Shown: positions 5,335 to 12,206 of the stretch, one piece after another
Position numbering within the stretch: position 1 is the first letter of the stretch
Layout of the letters: every line of letters begins with the position of its first letter
From: an uncultured Myxococcales bacterium
GTDB lineage: Bacteria; Myxococcota_A; Bradymonadia; Bradymonadales; Bradymonadaceae
Direction: 5' to 3'
Length of the DNA stretch: 13,422 bases
Assembly (NCBI GenBank): GCA_913058025.1
Contig: CAJXPN010000033.1
Coordinates: forward strand, 1-13,422
Notes under the pieces: model-generated
The model's database searches: none
Told to the model about the DNA's origin: nothing
The model's input: only the letters and a program-made list of their open reading frames with translations
Translations under genes and position numbers: made by a program

Positions 5335-8013
5335 ATGACAGACGTGTTCGACAAGAAGATCTGCGTGCTCGGCGGCGGCGTGTCCGGCCTCGGCTGCGCG
5401 ACCTACCTCCAGGACATGGGCTACAGGCACGTGACCGTGCTCGAGCGTGAGCCGCTCCCCGGCGGCAAGGCGCACACCGCGTTCGTCGACGGCCTCCCCT
5501 TCGACATGGGCGCGCTCGAGTACAACAGGACGGACACGTACACCATCGACCTGATGAAGCGCTTCAACGTCGAAGACGTCCACATCGAGCTCATCGAGCT
5601 CATCGACGAAGCCAACGGCGACGTCTACCCGATGCTCGACCTCGCGCCGTCGCTCAAGGACAAGGCGGCCGCGGTCGTCGAGTCGCTCGAGTACCTCAAG
5701 GCGGTCATCGAGCACGTCCGGTTCGCCAACGGCCCCGACTTCGAGGGCCTCCCCCACGAGCTCGCCGTCCCGTTCTCCGAGTGGCTCGAGACGAACGGCC
5801 TCGCCGAGCTCCGCTGGGTCTTCGAGGGCGTCCTGTTCACGTTCGGCTACGGCAAGCAGACCGAGCTCCCGGCCGCCTACGCCCTCAAGTTCATGCACTG
5901 GCAGAACTTCCTGACCGTGCTCGGGATGTTCGGCACCGAGCTCATCGGCCAGGAGCCCAACTGGCCGCGCTCGATCGACGGCGGCTTCCAGCGCCTCTTC
6001 CGCCAGGTCGGCGCCGACATCCGCGACCTCCGCCTGAACGTGCGCGTGACCTCCATCGCGCGAGACCAGCCCGGTGAGCACCCCGTCGTGGTCACCTACG
6101 AGGACGGCCTGGGCGACACACGCACCGAGGGCTTCGATCGCCTGATCATGACCGCGCTGCCAAAGCCCGACGAGATCGACCAGTACCTCGACCTCACCGA
6201 CCATGAGCGCGCGCTCTTCTCCGACGTGAAGGTCAACCACTACTGGTCGGTCCTCATCCGCCACCCCGACCTCAAGCGCGAGAACCAGATCGTGCTCATG
6301 CGCGGCGGCGAGCGCGCGCTCCCGGAGACCGGAGACCCCGTCTCCTACGTGTGCAACCACGCCGAGAGCGACGTCTTCGTCGTCAACGCCTACAGCGAGC
6401 CCGACACCACCATCGACGAGATGCGCGCGAACATCCTCGCGGCCTTCGAGCGCATGGGCATGGACCCGCCCACCTTCCCCGAGACCGACGACGGGAACCC
6501 CTCGTGGAACAAGTGGGAGTTCTTCCCGCACGTGAGCGCCGAGCGGATGGGCGAGGGCTTCTACACCGACGTCGCGCTCATGCAGGGCGAGCACGACACG
6601 TACTGGGCTGGCGGCCTCTACAACTTCGAGATCGTCGAGTCCACGCTCCACAACGCCGCGAACCTCATCGAGACGAGGTTCTCCGAGGCCTCCTGGGCCG
6701 AGGTCGACCCGCGGCGCGTGTGCGTCGTGGGCGCAGGCCCCGCCGGGCTCTCCGCCGCCCTATACCTCAAGGAGAAGGGCTACGACCACGTCACCGTGCT
6801 CGAGAAGAACGGCTGGGTCGGCGGCAAGGTCCACTCCTACGTCGACGGCGGCGGCCGCGCCTACGACATGGGCGCGCTCGAGGTCACCAAGGAGTACGTC
6901 AACACCCTCGACCTCATGGAGCGCTTCCAGGTCGAGTCCTACGCCATCCAACCGCTCAAGCTCATCGACGGCCAGACCGGTGAGGTCTCCCCGCTCACCG
7001 AGCTCACCCCTGGCTTCTTCGACAAGGTCGCCACCGCCGCCGCCGCGCTCAAGTACGGCGCCAAGCTCATCGAGTTCCACCGCTGGCTCCACCAGCCCGA
7101 CATGCGCGGCATCCCCGAGGAGCTCACCGCCCCGTTCGGGCAGTGGCTCACCGACCACGGCATGGACGCGCTCAAGGTCGCGTTCATGCCCGCGACCTTC
7201 TGCTACGGCTACGGCGACATCGACAACTACGCCGCCGGCTACGGCCTCAAGTACATGAAGAAGTACAACTTCGAGGCGCTCGTCTCCGTCCTGCTCCGCG
7301 AGCAGCTCGGCCTCGACCCCGTCTGGCCGCGCTCGCTGACCGGCGGGTTCCAGCTCCTCTTCGAGCGCATCGCGGGCGCGCTCCCGGACGTGCGCACCGG
7401 CGTCTCCGACCTCGCGATCGACCGCCGACCCGACGGCGTCACCGTGACCTTCACCCGCGACGGCGAGTCCCACTCCGAGGAGTTCGACGAGGTCATCGTC
7501 ACCGTCGCCCAGGAGACCGCGCTCCTCGAGCCCTTCCTCGAGCTCACCGACGAGGAGCGCGCCCTCTTCGACCAGGTCGTCCACGACCAGTACTTCACCG
7601 TCGCCGTCGACGCCTCAGGCTTCACCGCCGAGGAGCTCTACATCCTCCTCCAGGACGGCACCTACGGCCTGCCCGAGGACGGCGACCCCGTCTCCTTCAT
7701 CCGCCACTTCGAGGAGACCGACACCCTCGTGATGTACTGCTACGCGTCGACCCCGACCACGGAGGCCGACATCCTCGAGCGCATGAAGGCCTCCATCACG
7801 CGCATGGGCGGCTCCGACATCGACGTCAAGGCGACCTACGAGTGGGCCTACTTCCCGCACGTCTCACCGGACGCTCTGCGCGCCGGCTTCTACGACGACC
7901 TCCACCTCCTCCAGAGCCGCAACCGCACCTACTGGTCCGGCGGGCTTCTCAACTTCGAGGACGTCGAGAACACCATCACCTACTCGAAGTTCCTCGTGGA
8001 CACGTACTTCTGA
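5335..8013 (+). CDS. Tandem-duplicated FAD-dependent oxidoreductase (amine-oxidase-like), two modules in one chain
   Basis: An 892-residue protein with two homologous flavoprotein modules of the amine oxidase / phytoene desaturase-like superfamily, residues about 8-445 and 459-890. Each has a Rossmann dinucleotide motif (GGGVSGLG at 13-20; GAGPAGLS at 466-473), the acidic end of the second strand (Glu37; Glu490), a GGK turn (43-45; 496-498), a DMGALE segment, a W-P-R-S-x-x-G-G-F-Q block (210-219; 664-673), FFPHVS / YFPHVS (396-401; 839-844), and the C-terminal YWxGGLxNFExVE FAD motif (423-435; 866-878). Over the first 38 aligned residues I count 20 identities between modules. Both FAD sites look intact. 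There is no signal peptide or membrane segment. The ATG at 5335 is set by AGGAG (5325-5329) 5 nt upstream; the frame is open further upstream only because it overlaps the kinase gene. The substrate is unknown; monomeric relatives act on amines, carotenoids and other lipophilic compounds. It lies between a hairpin and a strong terminator. Confidence 0.88.
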   Translation: MTDVFDKKICVLGGGVSGLGCATYLQDMGYRHVTVLEREPLPGGKAHTAFVDGLPFDMGALEYNRTDTYTIDLMKRFNVEDVHIELIELIDEANGDVYPMLDLAPSLKDKAAAVVESLEYLKAVIEHVRFANGPDFEGLPHELAVPFSEWLETNGLAELRWVFEGVLFTFGYGKQTELPAAYALKFMHWQNFLTVLGMFGTELIGQEPNWPRSIDGGFQRLFRQVGADIRDLRLNVRVTSIARDQPGEHPVVVTYEDGLGDTRTEGFDRLIMTALPKPDEIDQYLDLTDHERALFSDVKVNHYWSVLIRHPDLKRENQIVLMRGGERALPETGDPVSYVCNHAESDVFVVNAYSEPDTTIDEMRANILAAFERMGMDPPTFPETDDGNPSWNKWEFFPHVSAERMGEGFYTDVALMQGEHDTYWAGGLYNFEIVESTLHNAANLIETRFSEASWAEVDPRRVCVVGAGPAGLSAALYLKEKGYDHVTVLEKNGWVGGKVHSYVDGGGRAYDMGALEVTKEYVNTLDLMERFQVESYAIQPLKLIDGQTGEVSPLTELTPGFFDKVATAAAALKYGAKLIEFHRWLHQPDMRGIPEELTAPFGQWLTDHGMDALKVAFMPATFCYGYGDIDNYAAGYGLKYMKKYNFEALVSVLLREQLGLDPVWPRSLTGGFQLLFERIAGALPDVRTGVSDLAIDRRPDGVTVTFTRDGESHSEEFDEVIVTVAQETALLEPFLELTDEERALFDQVVHDQYFTVAVDASGFTAEELYILLQDGTYGLPEDGDPVSFIRHFEETDTLVMYCYASTPTTEADILERMKASITRMGGSDIDVKATYEWAYFPHVSPDALRAGFYDDLHLLQSRNRTYWSGGLLNFEDVENTITYSKFLVDTYF

Positions 8014-8042
8014 GTACGGCGCCTTCGGCATGAACGATTGAA

Positions 8043-8078
8043 GAGGCGACCCACCCCGGGTCGCCTCGTTCGTTTCTT
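8043..8078 (+). terminator. Intrinsic terminator after the flavoprotein gene
   Basis: The 10-bp arms GAGGCGACCC (8043-8052) and GGGTCGCCTC (8058-8067) pair perfectly around ACCCC and are followed by the T-rich run GTTCGTTTCTT (8068-8078). It lies 29 nt after the stop codon and is the clearest factor-independent terminator in the window. Confidence 0.88.
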
Positions 8079-8106
8079 GATACGCGCACCTGCCCTCGGT
8101 TAGATT
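8077..8106 (+). promoter_or_regulatory. Sigma-70-like promoter of the first Asn-rich lipoprotein
   Basis: TTGATA (8077-8082) and TAGATT (8101-8106) are 18 nt apart, starting at the tail of the preceding terminator. Transcription would begin near 8113, about 25 nt before the ATG at 8139. Confidence 0.62.
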
Positions 8107-8288
8107 CCCCTCCCGAGCACCCAACCAGGATGGACACCATGCGCCGAGCACTCGCCGTCACCGCAGCCCTGGCCTCTCTCCACGTCGGCTGCCCCGGCGA
8201 CGAGGAGGCGTGCTCGTCGAGCGAAGATTGCCGCGAGGGCAGGATCTGCGCGGCCGACTCGCGCTGCGTCGAGGCCGACCCGGGCGCC

Positions 8289-8376
8289 AACAACACCAGC
8301 GGATCGAACAACTCGACGAACAACTCGACCAACAACGCCACGAACAACGCGACCAACAACGCCACCAACAACACAT
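8289..8376 (+). repeat. 12-bp AAC-AAC tandem repeats encoding the Asn-rich spacer (copy 1)
   Basis: Imperfect units beginning AACAAC recur about every 12 bp (AACAACGCCACG and AACAACTCGACG types), encoding Asn-Asn-Ala/Ser-Thr. They form a low-complexity flexible spacer between two Cys-rich segments. Repeats of this kind change length easily by slippage. Confidence 0.85.
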
Positions 8377-8497
8377 CCCCGCCAGAGTGTGTCGGAGATG
8401 GGGTGACCTGCGAGGGCGACGGCGTCGTACTCGCCTGCGTCGACGGCGCCTTCGAGCGCTCCTTCTGCACCGACGGGTGGCGGTGTGAGGGCGGCGC

Positions 8498-9952
8498 GTG
8501 CCTCCCGAGCTGCCCGACACCACCGTGCGCGTCTACGACGCGAACTTCGAGACGTACATGGGCCAGGTCCCCATCGGTGTCACCGCCGCGACCCGCTCCT
8601 GGCTCCACAACATCGGGCAGGTCCCCGCCTTCGTGTCCGTGCGCCCTCCGATGGAGCCGTTCTCGTTCGACGAGTACGACGGGGGCAACGGCGTCACCCT
8701 CGCCCCGGGCGAGAGCGTCGGCGCCCGCGCCTCCGTCACCCCCACCATGTTGGCGGTGAACGCGTACGACTTCGCCTCGCGCGCCTACCACGGGTACGGC
8801 GCGCCCGGTTCGGACAGCTCGAGATCCGAGGAGGTTCGCTTCTACGCAGACGCCATCGAACCACTCGTCGAGTCGTGCCTGTTCACGTCTCCCCGAGAGC
8901 TTCGCTTCGGCGTCATCGGAGGCAGCGGAGACACCGAGGCGCGCACCTTCACGGTAGGAAACTGCTCGGCGACCGAGCCCGTGACCGTCTCGTCGATCGA
9001 CTTCGAGGGCACCGGCGCGTTCCTGCTCGAACCCGGCGCGCTACCCTTCACGCTGGCGGCCGGTGAGACGCGCGAGGTCGAGGTCACCTTCACGCGCGCA
9101 GCTGAGATCCAGGGCGGCGCCGTCGACGTCACACACGACGCCAAGCGCTCGCTCAACGCGCCGCTGCGCGTCGCGGGCTCCTCCAGCATCCCGTCGACCT
9201 GCATCCCTCCGGCCCTCACCGCGCGCGACCTCGACGGCACGCTCGGCGTGAACCACCCTGGCGCGATCGCCGTGGCCCGCGTCGGCGCGAACGTCGAGAT
9301 CGACTCGCGGCGCACGCTGGACCCGAAGTTCTACCTGGGGAGACGCTGGGAGTTCACCGCCTCTCCCGCTGACCCTCCCTTCCTCAACAGCCTCGAAACA
9401 CAGACGTTCGAGCCAGGCGCACCTGGCGTCTACACCGTCGCGTTCAGCGTCTACCACAACAACGGCGCCGAGCCGGGCGCATGCCCAGACACGAGCGTCG
9501 ACGTCTACGCGCTGAGCAGCGCCCCCTGGGCGGCGCTCTCGCTGAGCTGGGAGACCGCGCACGACCTCGACCTCCACGTCGTCCGCGCCGAGGCCGACGG
9601 GACGTTCACGGCCTTCGACCCCGAGACGTCGCTCTCTCCAGCGCGACCCCGCGCGGATTGGGGCGCCGCCAGCGACCACACCGACGACGGGTTTCACCTG
9701 GGCGACGGCACGCGCGCCACCACCGAGTCCGCCATCCTCGCTGCGCGCGAGGCGGGCCGCGCCTATCGAGTCTACGCGGTCATGAAGCGCGCGAACGCCT
9801 CCACCCCAGCGACCTTCGACGTCGAGCTGGCCGCGTCACTCGGCGCCGGGGCGCCTCCCTCGGTCGTCACGTCCACGGTCACGCTCGCGGTCCCTGGTGA
9901 CGCCGCGCTCATCGCCGAGGTCGACACCAACGGCGCGCTGACCACGCCGTGA
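8498..9952 (+). CDS. 3' open frame of the frameshifted lipoprotein: HYDIN-like, PKD-like and C-terminal domains
   Basis: As the sequence stands this frame is open for 484 codons from a GTG at 8498, but that GTG lies inside the disrupted gene and is probably not a natural start. Positions below count from it. Residues about 10-118 and 127-229 look like two HYDIN/ASH-type Ig-like domains (the second with LRFGVIGGSGDTEARTFTVG and LAAGETREVEVTF). Residues 235-338 resemble a PKD-like domain (FEPGAPGVYTVAFSVY). Residues 343-484 form the C-terminal domain shared with the neighbour: SWETAHDLDLHVVRA, ADWG, DDGFHLGD, then ESAI. The acidic loops could bind calcium, by inference only. If the frameshift is genuine, this part would be cut off from its secretion signal. 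Confidence 0.75.
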   Translation: MPPELPDTTVRVYDANFETYMGQVPIGVTAATRSWLHNIGQVPAFVSVRPPMEPFSFDEYDGGNGVTLAPGESVGARASVTPTMLAVNAYDFASRAYHGYGAPGSDSSRSEEVRFYADAIEPLVESCLFTSPRELRFGVIGGSGDTEARTFTVGNCSATEPVTVSSIDFEGTGAFLLEPGALPFTLAAGETREVEVTFTRAAEIQGGAVDVTHDAKRSLNAPLRVAGSSSIPSTCIPPALTARDLDGTLGVNHPGAIAVARVGANVEIDSRRTLDPKFYLGRRWEFTASPADPPFLNSLETQTFEPGAPGVYTVAFSVYHNNGAEPGACPDTSVDVYALSSAPWAALSLSWETAHDLDLHVVRAEADGTFTAFDPETSLSPARPRADWGAASDHTDDGFHLGDGTRATTESAILAAREAGRAYRVYAVMKRANASTPATFDVELAASLGAGAPPSVVTSTVTLAVPGDAALIAEVDTNGALTTP

Positions 9953-9977
9953 GCGCGGATCTTGCGGCGCGCTCACG
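9948..9977. promoter_or_regulatory. 10-bp inverted repeat over the stop codon and next -35 box
   Basis: CGTGAGCGCG (9948-9957) and CGCGCTCACG (9968-9977) pair perfectly around a 10-nt loop. The left arm contains the TGA of the first lipoprotein gene and the loop contains the TTGCGG -35 box of the second. It could be a terminator without a T tract, or an operator for the downstream promoter. Confidence 0.45.
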
Positions 9978-9991
9978 CTCCCACCTATGAT
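9962..9991 (+). promoter_or_regulatory. Sigma-70-like promoter of the second Asn-rich lipoprotein
   Basis: TTGCGG (9962-9967) and TATGAT (9986-9991) are separated by 18 nt, the same spacing as the other two promoters called here. Transcription would start near 9998, about 27 nt before the ATG at 10025. The -35 box is weak, but the -10 box is good for such GC-rich DNA. Confidence 0.6.
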
Positions 9992-10024
9992 GCGCGCCTC
10001 GCCACGCCACACAGGAGAAGCGCG

Positions 10025-11896
10025 ATGATCACATTCAGACACCACCTCGGGGGCGCCGCGCTCCTCACCGCCGCGCTCCTCCAACTCGGTGGCTGCGCAG
10101 ACGACACACGCCTCGAAGGCTGCCAGTCCGACCGGGACTGCCGCGCAGGTCGCGTCTGCTCGGCATCGGGCTCGTGCGTCGACGCCGACGACACCCTCAA
10201 CAACGTCAGCCTCAACAACGACCCGCTCAACAACACCGCCAACAACAGCACCTCGAACAACGACAACAACACCGCGAACAACGACAACAACGGCACCGCG
10301 AACAACGACAACAACGGCCCGCTCCCGGGGTGCCCGCCCGGCACGCCGCCGCTGTGCGCCGACGGCAACACCGTCCAGGTCTGCGTGGACGGCGGCTTCG
10401 ATTTCGAGCTCTGCCCATTCGACACGACCTGTGAGGACGGCCAGTGCGTCCCCGTCGACCCCGCCGGCGAAGCGTTCGCCGTGATCTCACCGAGCAACTT
10501 CGACTACGGGCGCGTCCCGCTCGACGTCGCCGTGGTCGGGCTCCTCACCGTTCGCAACGGCGGCGACGGAGACCTGCGGGTCCTCTCGCTCGACCTCGAG
10601 TCGGCCTCGAGCGGGTTCTCCGTCTCCAACCCGATCTCGGAGGCCGACGGGATCACGCTGGAGCCCGGCCAGACGCTCACCGCGAACGTCACGTTCCAGC
10701 CGACCCAGCTGGGCGGCTACGGCAACCGCGTGATCGTGCGGACCGACGCGACCAACGCCGCCGAGTTCGTCGTCGCGCTGGAGGGCGAGAGCTTCGAGCT
10801 CTTCGACGAGCCCTGCCTCTTCTCCTCCCCCGACGTGCTCGACTTCGGCTTCGCCGGCATCGGCGAGACCGACGAGCGCCTGATCACGGTCGGCAACTGC
10901 TCGTCGAACTCGACGGTGACGCTCGACAGGATCGACATCGACGACGACGGCGCCTTCTCCCTCACGCCCTTCTCCACCCCGTTCGACCTCTCCCCCGGCG
11001 ACACCGCCGAGGTCGCCGTCCAGTTCTCACCCACCTCTGCCGACGACTTCGACGGACAGGTCGTCTTCCAGAACAGCTCGACGGTCTCACCCCGCTCACG
11101 CGTCGAGCTGCTGGGCAGCTCGGAGCGTTGCGGCGAGACCGTGGTCATCGCCGAGGACGACTCGGACGTCTTCGGCCCGGACCTGCCCCGTGAGGTCGTG
11201 GTCACGCGCGTCGGCGCGCAGGTGCGCCTGGACGCGTCGAGCTCCACGGCGCCCTCGGGCGCGGCGGCCTTCGACTGGAAGGTGGACGAGGCGCCCGCGG
11301 GCTCGACCAGCCAGGTCGACGGCGTCGGCGGCGCAACCTTCTTCGAGCCCGACGTCCCGGGCGAGTACGTCATCGAGGTCGAGGCGTACGACGCCAACGG
11401 CCAGCCCGGCGACTGCGACACCGAGGAGATCGTCATCTACGCCGTGGCGGACGAGCCCGCACTCCAGGCCACGCTGAGCTGGGACGCCGCCCACGACATG
11501 GACCTCCACGTCCTGCGCGCTCGCCGCGACGGCTCGTTCCCCTCACTGACCGACGAGGGCGACCTGTACTACGACGAGCTCCACCGCGACTGGGGCGTCG
11601 AGGACGACGTCTCCGACGACGGCTTCCACCTCGGCGACGACACCGACGGCTTCGGCCCGGAGTCCGCGATCGTGATGAAGCTCGAGCAGGGCCGCGCCTA
11701 CCAGATCGTGGGTATCCTGACGCGCCCGGCGAGCAACGCGCGCACGTTCGACGCCACGGTCGCCGTGAGCACCACGGACCTCGCGTCGGGCACGGCGCAG
11801 GGGACCCAGACCTCTCGCACGTTCACGCTCCGCGAGGTCGGGTCCGCGTGGATCGCCGCGGAGGTCGCCGCCGACGGGACGATCACGACGTTCTGA
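10025..11896 (+). CDS. Asn-rich Cys-box surface lipoprotein with HYDIN-like and PKD-like domains (intact copy)
   Basis: A 623-residue predicted lipoprotein. The signal peptide ends LGGC with lipid-bearing Cys24. A Cys box C33-x5-C39-x5-C45-x5-C51 follows at once, then an Asn-rich spacer (59-98), a second Cys-rich module (C103, C111, C120, C130, C136, C141), two HYDIN/ASH-type Ig-like domains (about 151-254 and 264-365, with LDFGFAGIGETDERLITVG and LSPGDTAEVAVQFSPTSADDF), and a PKD-like domain (about 368-474, FDWKV and FFEPDVPGEYVIEVEAYDANG). The C-terminal domain (478-623) has SWDAAHDMDLHVLRA, RDWG, DDGFHLGDDTDGFGPESAI. The ATG at 10025 has AGGAG (10013-10017) 7 nt upstream. Such architectures are common in Myxococcota surface proteins; a scaffold or adhesion role is inferred and no enzymatic motif is visible. 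It lies 72 nt after its frameshifted paralogue and has its own promoter. Its stop lies 7 nt from the convergent gene's stop. Confidence 0.87.
   Translation: MITFRHHLGGAALLTAALLQLGGCADDTRLEGCQSDRDCRAGRVCSASGSCVDADDTLNNVSLNNDPLNNTANNSTSNNDNNTANNDNNGTANNDNNGPLPGCPPGTPPLCADGNTVQVCVDGGFDFELCPFDTTCEDGQCVPVDPAGEAFAVISPSNFDYGRVPLDVAVVGLLTVRNGGDGDLRVLSLDLESASSGFSVSNPISEADGITLEPGQTLTANVTFQPTQLGGYGNRVIVRTDATNAAEFVVALEGESFELFDEPCLFSSPDVLDFGFAGIGETDERLITVGNCSSNSTVTLDRIDIDDDGAFSLTPFSTPFDLSPGDTAEVAVQFSPTSADDFDGQVVFQNSSTVSPRSRVELLGSSERCGETVVIAEDDSDVFGPDLPREVVVTRVGAQVRLDASSSTAPSGAAAFDWKVDEAPAGSTSQVDGVGGATFFEPDVPGEYVIEVEAYDANGQPGDCDTEEIVIYAVADEPALQATLSWDAAHDMDLHVLRARRDGSFPSLTDEGDLYYDELHRDWGVEDDVSDDGFHLGDDTDGFGPESAIVMKLEQGRAYQIVGILTRPASNARTFDATVAVSTTDLASGTAQGTQTSRTFTLREVGSAWIAAEVAADGTITTF
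10199..10318 (+). repeat. AAC-rich repeats encoding the Asn-rich spacer, with a perfect 24-bp tandem pair (copy 2)
   Basis: AACAAC motifs fill the stretch. The 24-bp unit starting ACCGCGAACAACG occurs twice in exact tandem (10271-10294 and 10295-10318), preceded by a partial copy with a C-to-T type difference (ACCTCG at about 10250). This encodes Thr-Ala-Asn-Asn-Asp-Asn-Asn-Gly units and looks like recent in-frame expansion. Confidence 0.85.
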
Positions 11897-11906
11897 GCCA
11901 GGCTCA
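11894..11906. other. Palindrome spanning two convergent stop codons
   Basis: TGAGCCAGGCTCA is a 13-bp palindrome made of the + strand TGA (11894-11896), a 7-nt gap, and the reverse complement of the - strand TGA (11904-11906). The one-base centre leaves a poor RNA hairpin, so I do not call it a terminator. No other termination signal separates these convergent genes. Confidence 0.5.
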
Positions 11907-12206
11907 CATGTCGGGCTCGCCGGGCCTCGGCTCGCCGCCGTCTCGGAGCGAGCCGCCGTCCCAGGAGGACGCGTCCGGCTCGTTCGGCGTGAACGGGTTG
12001 CCGGAGTCGGGGATGCGGACCCGGCCCGAGTCCGCGCCAGGGACAGGACCCACGCGCCGCCTCCCGTCGTACACCGCGCACACGCCCGCCTCAGTGCAGA
12101 ACTCCCCCCCGAAGCACTCCTCGTCCTCGACGCACGGGCGCGCGCTCGGGCCACACGACGCGAGCGCGCCCAGCGCGACGCACGCCATGAGCAGCGCGCG
12201 CCTCAC
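11904..12206 (-). CDS. Small Cys-box lipoprotein
   Basis: A 100-residue predicted lipoprotein. Starting at GTG (12206-12204), the signal peptide is MRRALLMACVALGALASC, with a good lipobox LASC and lipid Cys18. The Cys box C25-x5-C31-x5-C37-x5-C43 follows, the same spacing as in the two large + strand lipoproteins. The rest (44-100) is Gly/Pro/Asp-rich and probably disordered. The GTG overlaps the TGA of the upstream gene (GTGA), suggesting translational coupling; starting at the later ATG (12188) would remove the basic n-region. The function is unknown; as a small lipidated protein with a disulfide-type box, it may be an accessory of the larger protein encoded upstream. Confidence 0.75.
   Translation of the reverse strand: MRRALLMACVALGALASCGPSARPCVEDEECFGGEFCTEAGVCAVYDGRRRVGPVPGADSGRVRIPDSGNPFTPNEPDASSWDGGSLRDGGEPRPGEPDM

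Larger units (their letters stand above)
8139..9952 (+). pseudogene. Asn-rich Cys-box surface lipoprotein, frameshifted copy (whole gene)
   Basis: This is a tandem paralogue of the intact gene at 10025-11896, split by one frameshift. The 5' part, in the frame of 8139, encodes a signal peptide ending LHVGC (lipid Cys18), a Cys box C25-x5-C31-x5-C37-x5-C43, an Asn-rich spacer of Asn-Asn-Ser/Ala-Thr units (about 50-79), and a second Cys-rich segment (C84 to C121). After CLP at residues 121-123 this frame loses similarity and runs as Arg/Ser/Pro-rich nonsense to a stop at 8759. The matching protein continues in the other frame (8498-9952). Adding one C to the CCC at 8504-8506 restores a single 604-residue protein, against 623 in the neighbour. 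The start at 8139 is chosen because AGGA (8127-8130) lies 8 nt upstream; ATG 8130 has no ribosome site. The break could be a real mutation or a sequencing/assembly error. Confidence 0.82.

Noticed and set aside
5221..6651. 476-codon - strand open frame opposite the flavoprotein
   Set aside because: It is antisense to clear FAD-binding motifs, has repetitive Val/Glu/Asp/Leu composition and no ribosome site.
8289..8376. CRISPR-like or satellite array
   Set aside because: The units are 12 bp, in-frame with a secreted protein, have no unique spacers and encode an Asn-rich linker.
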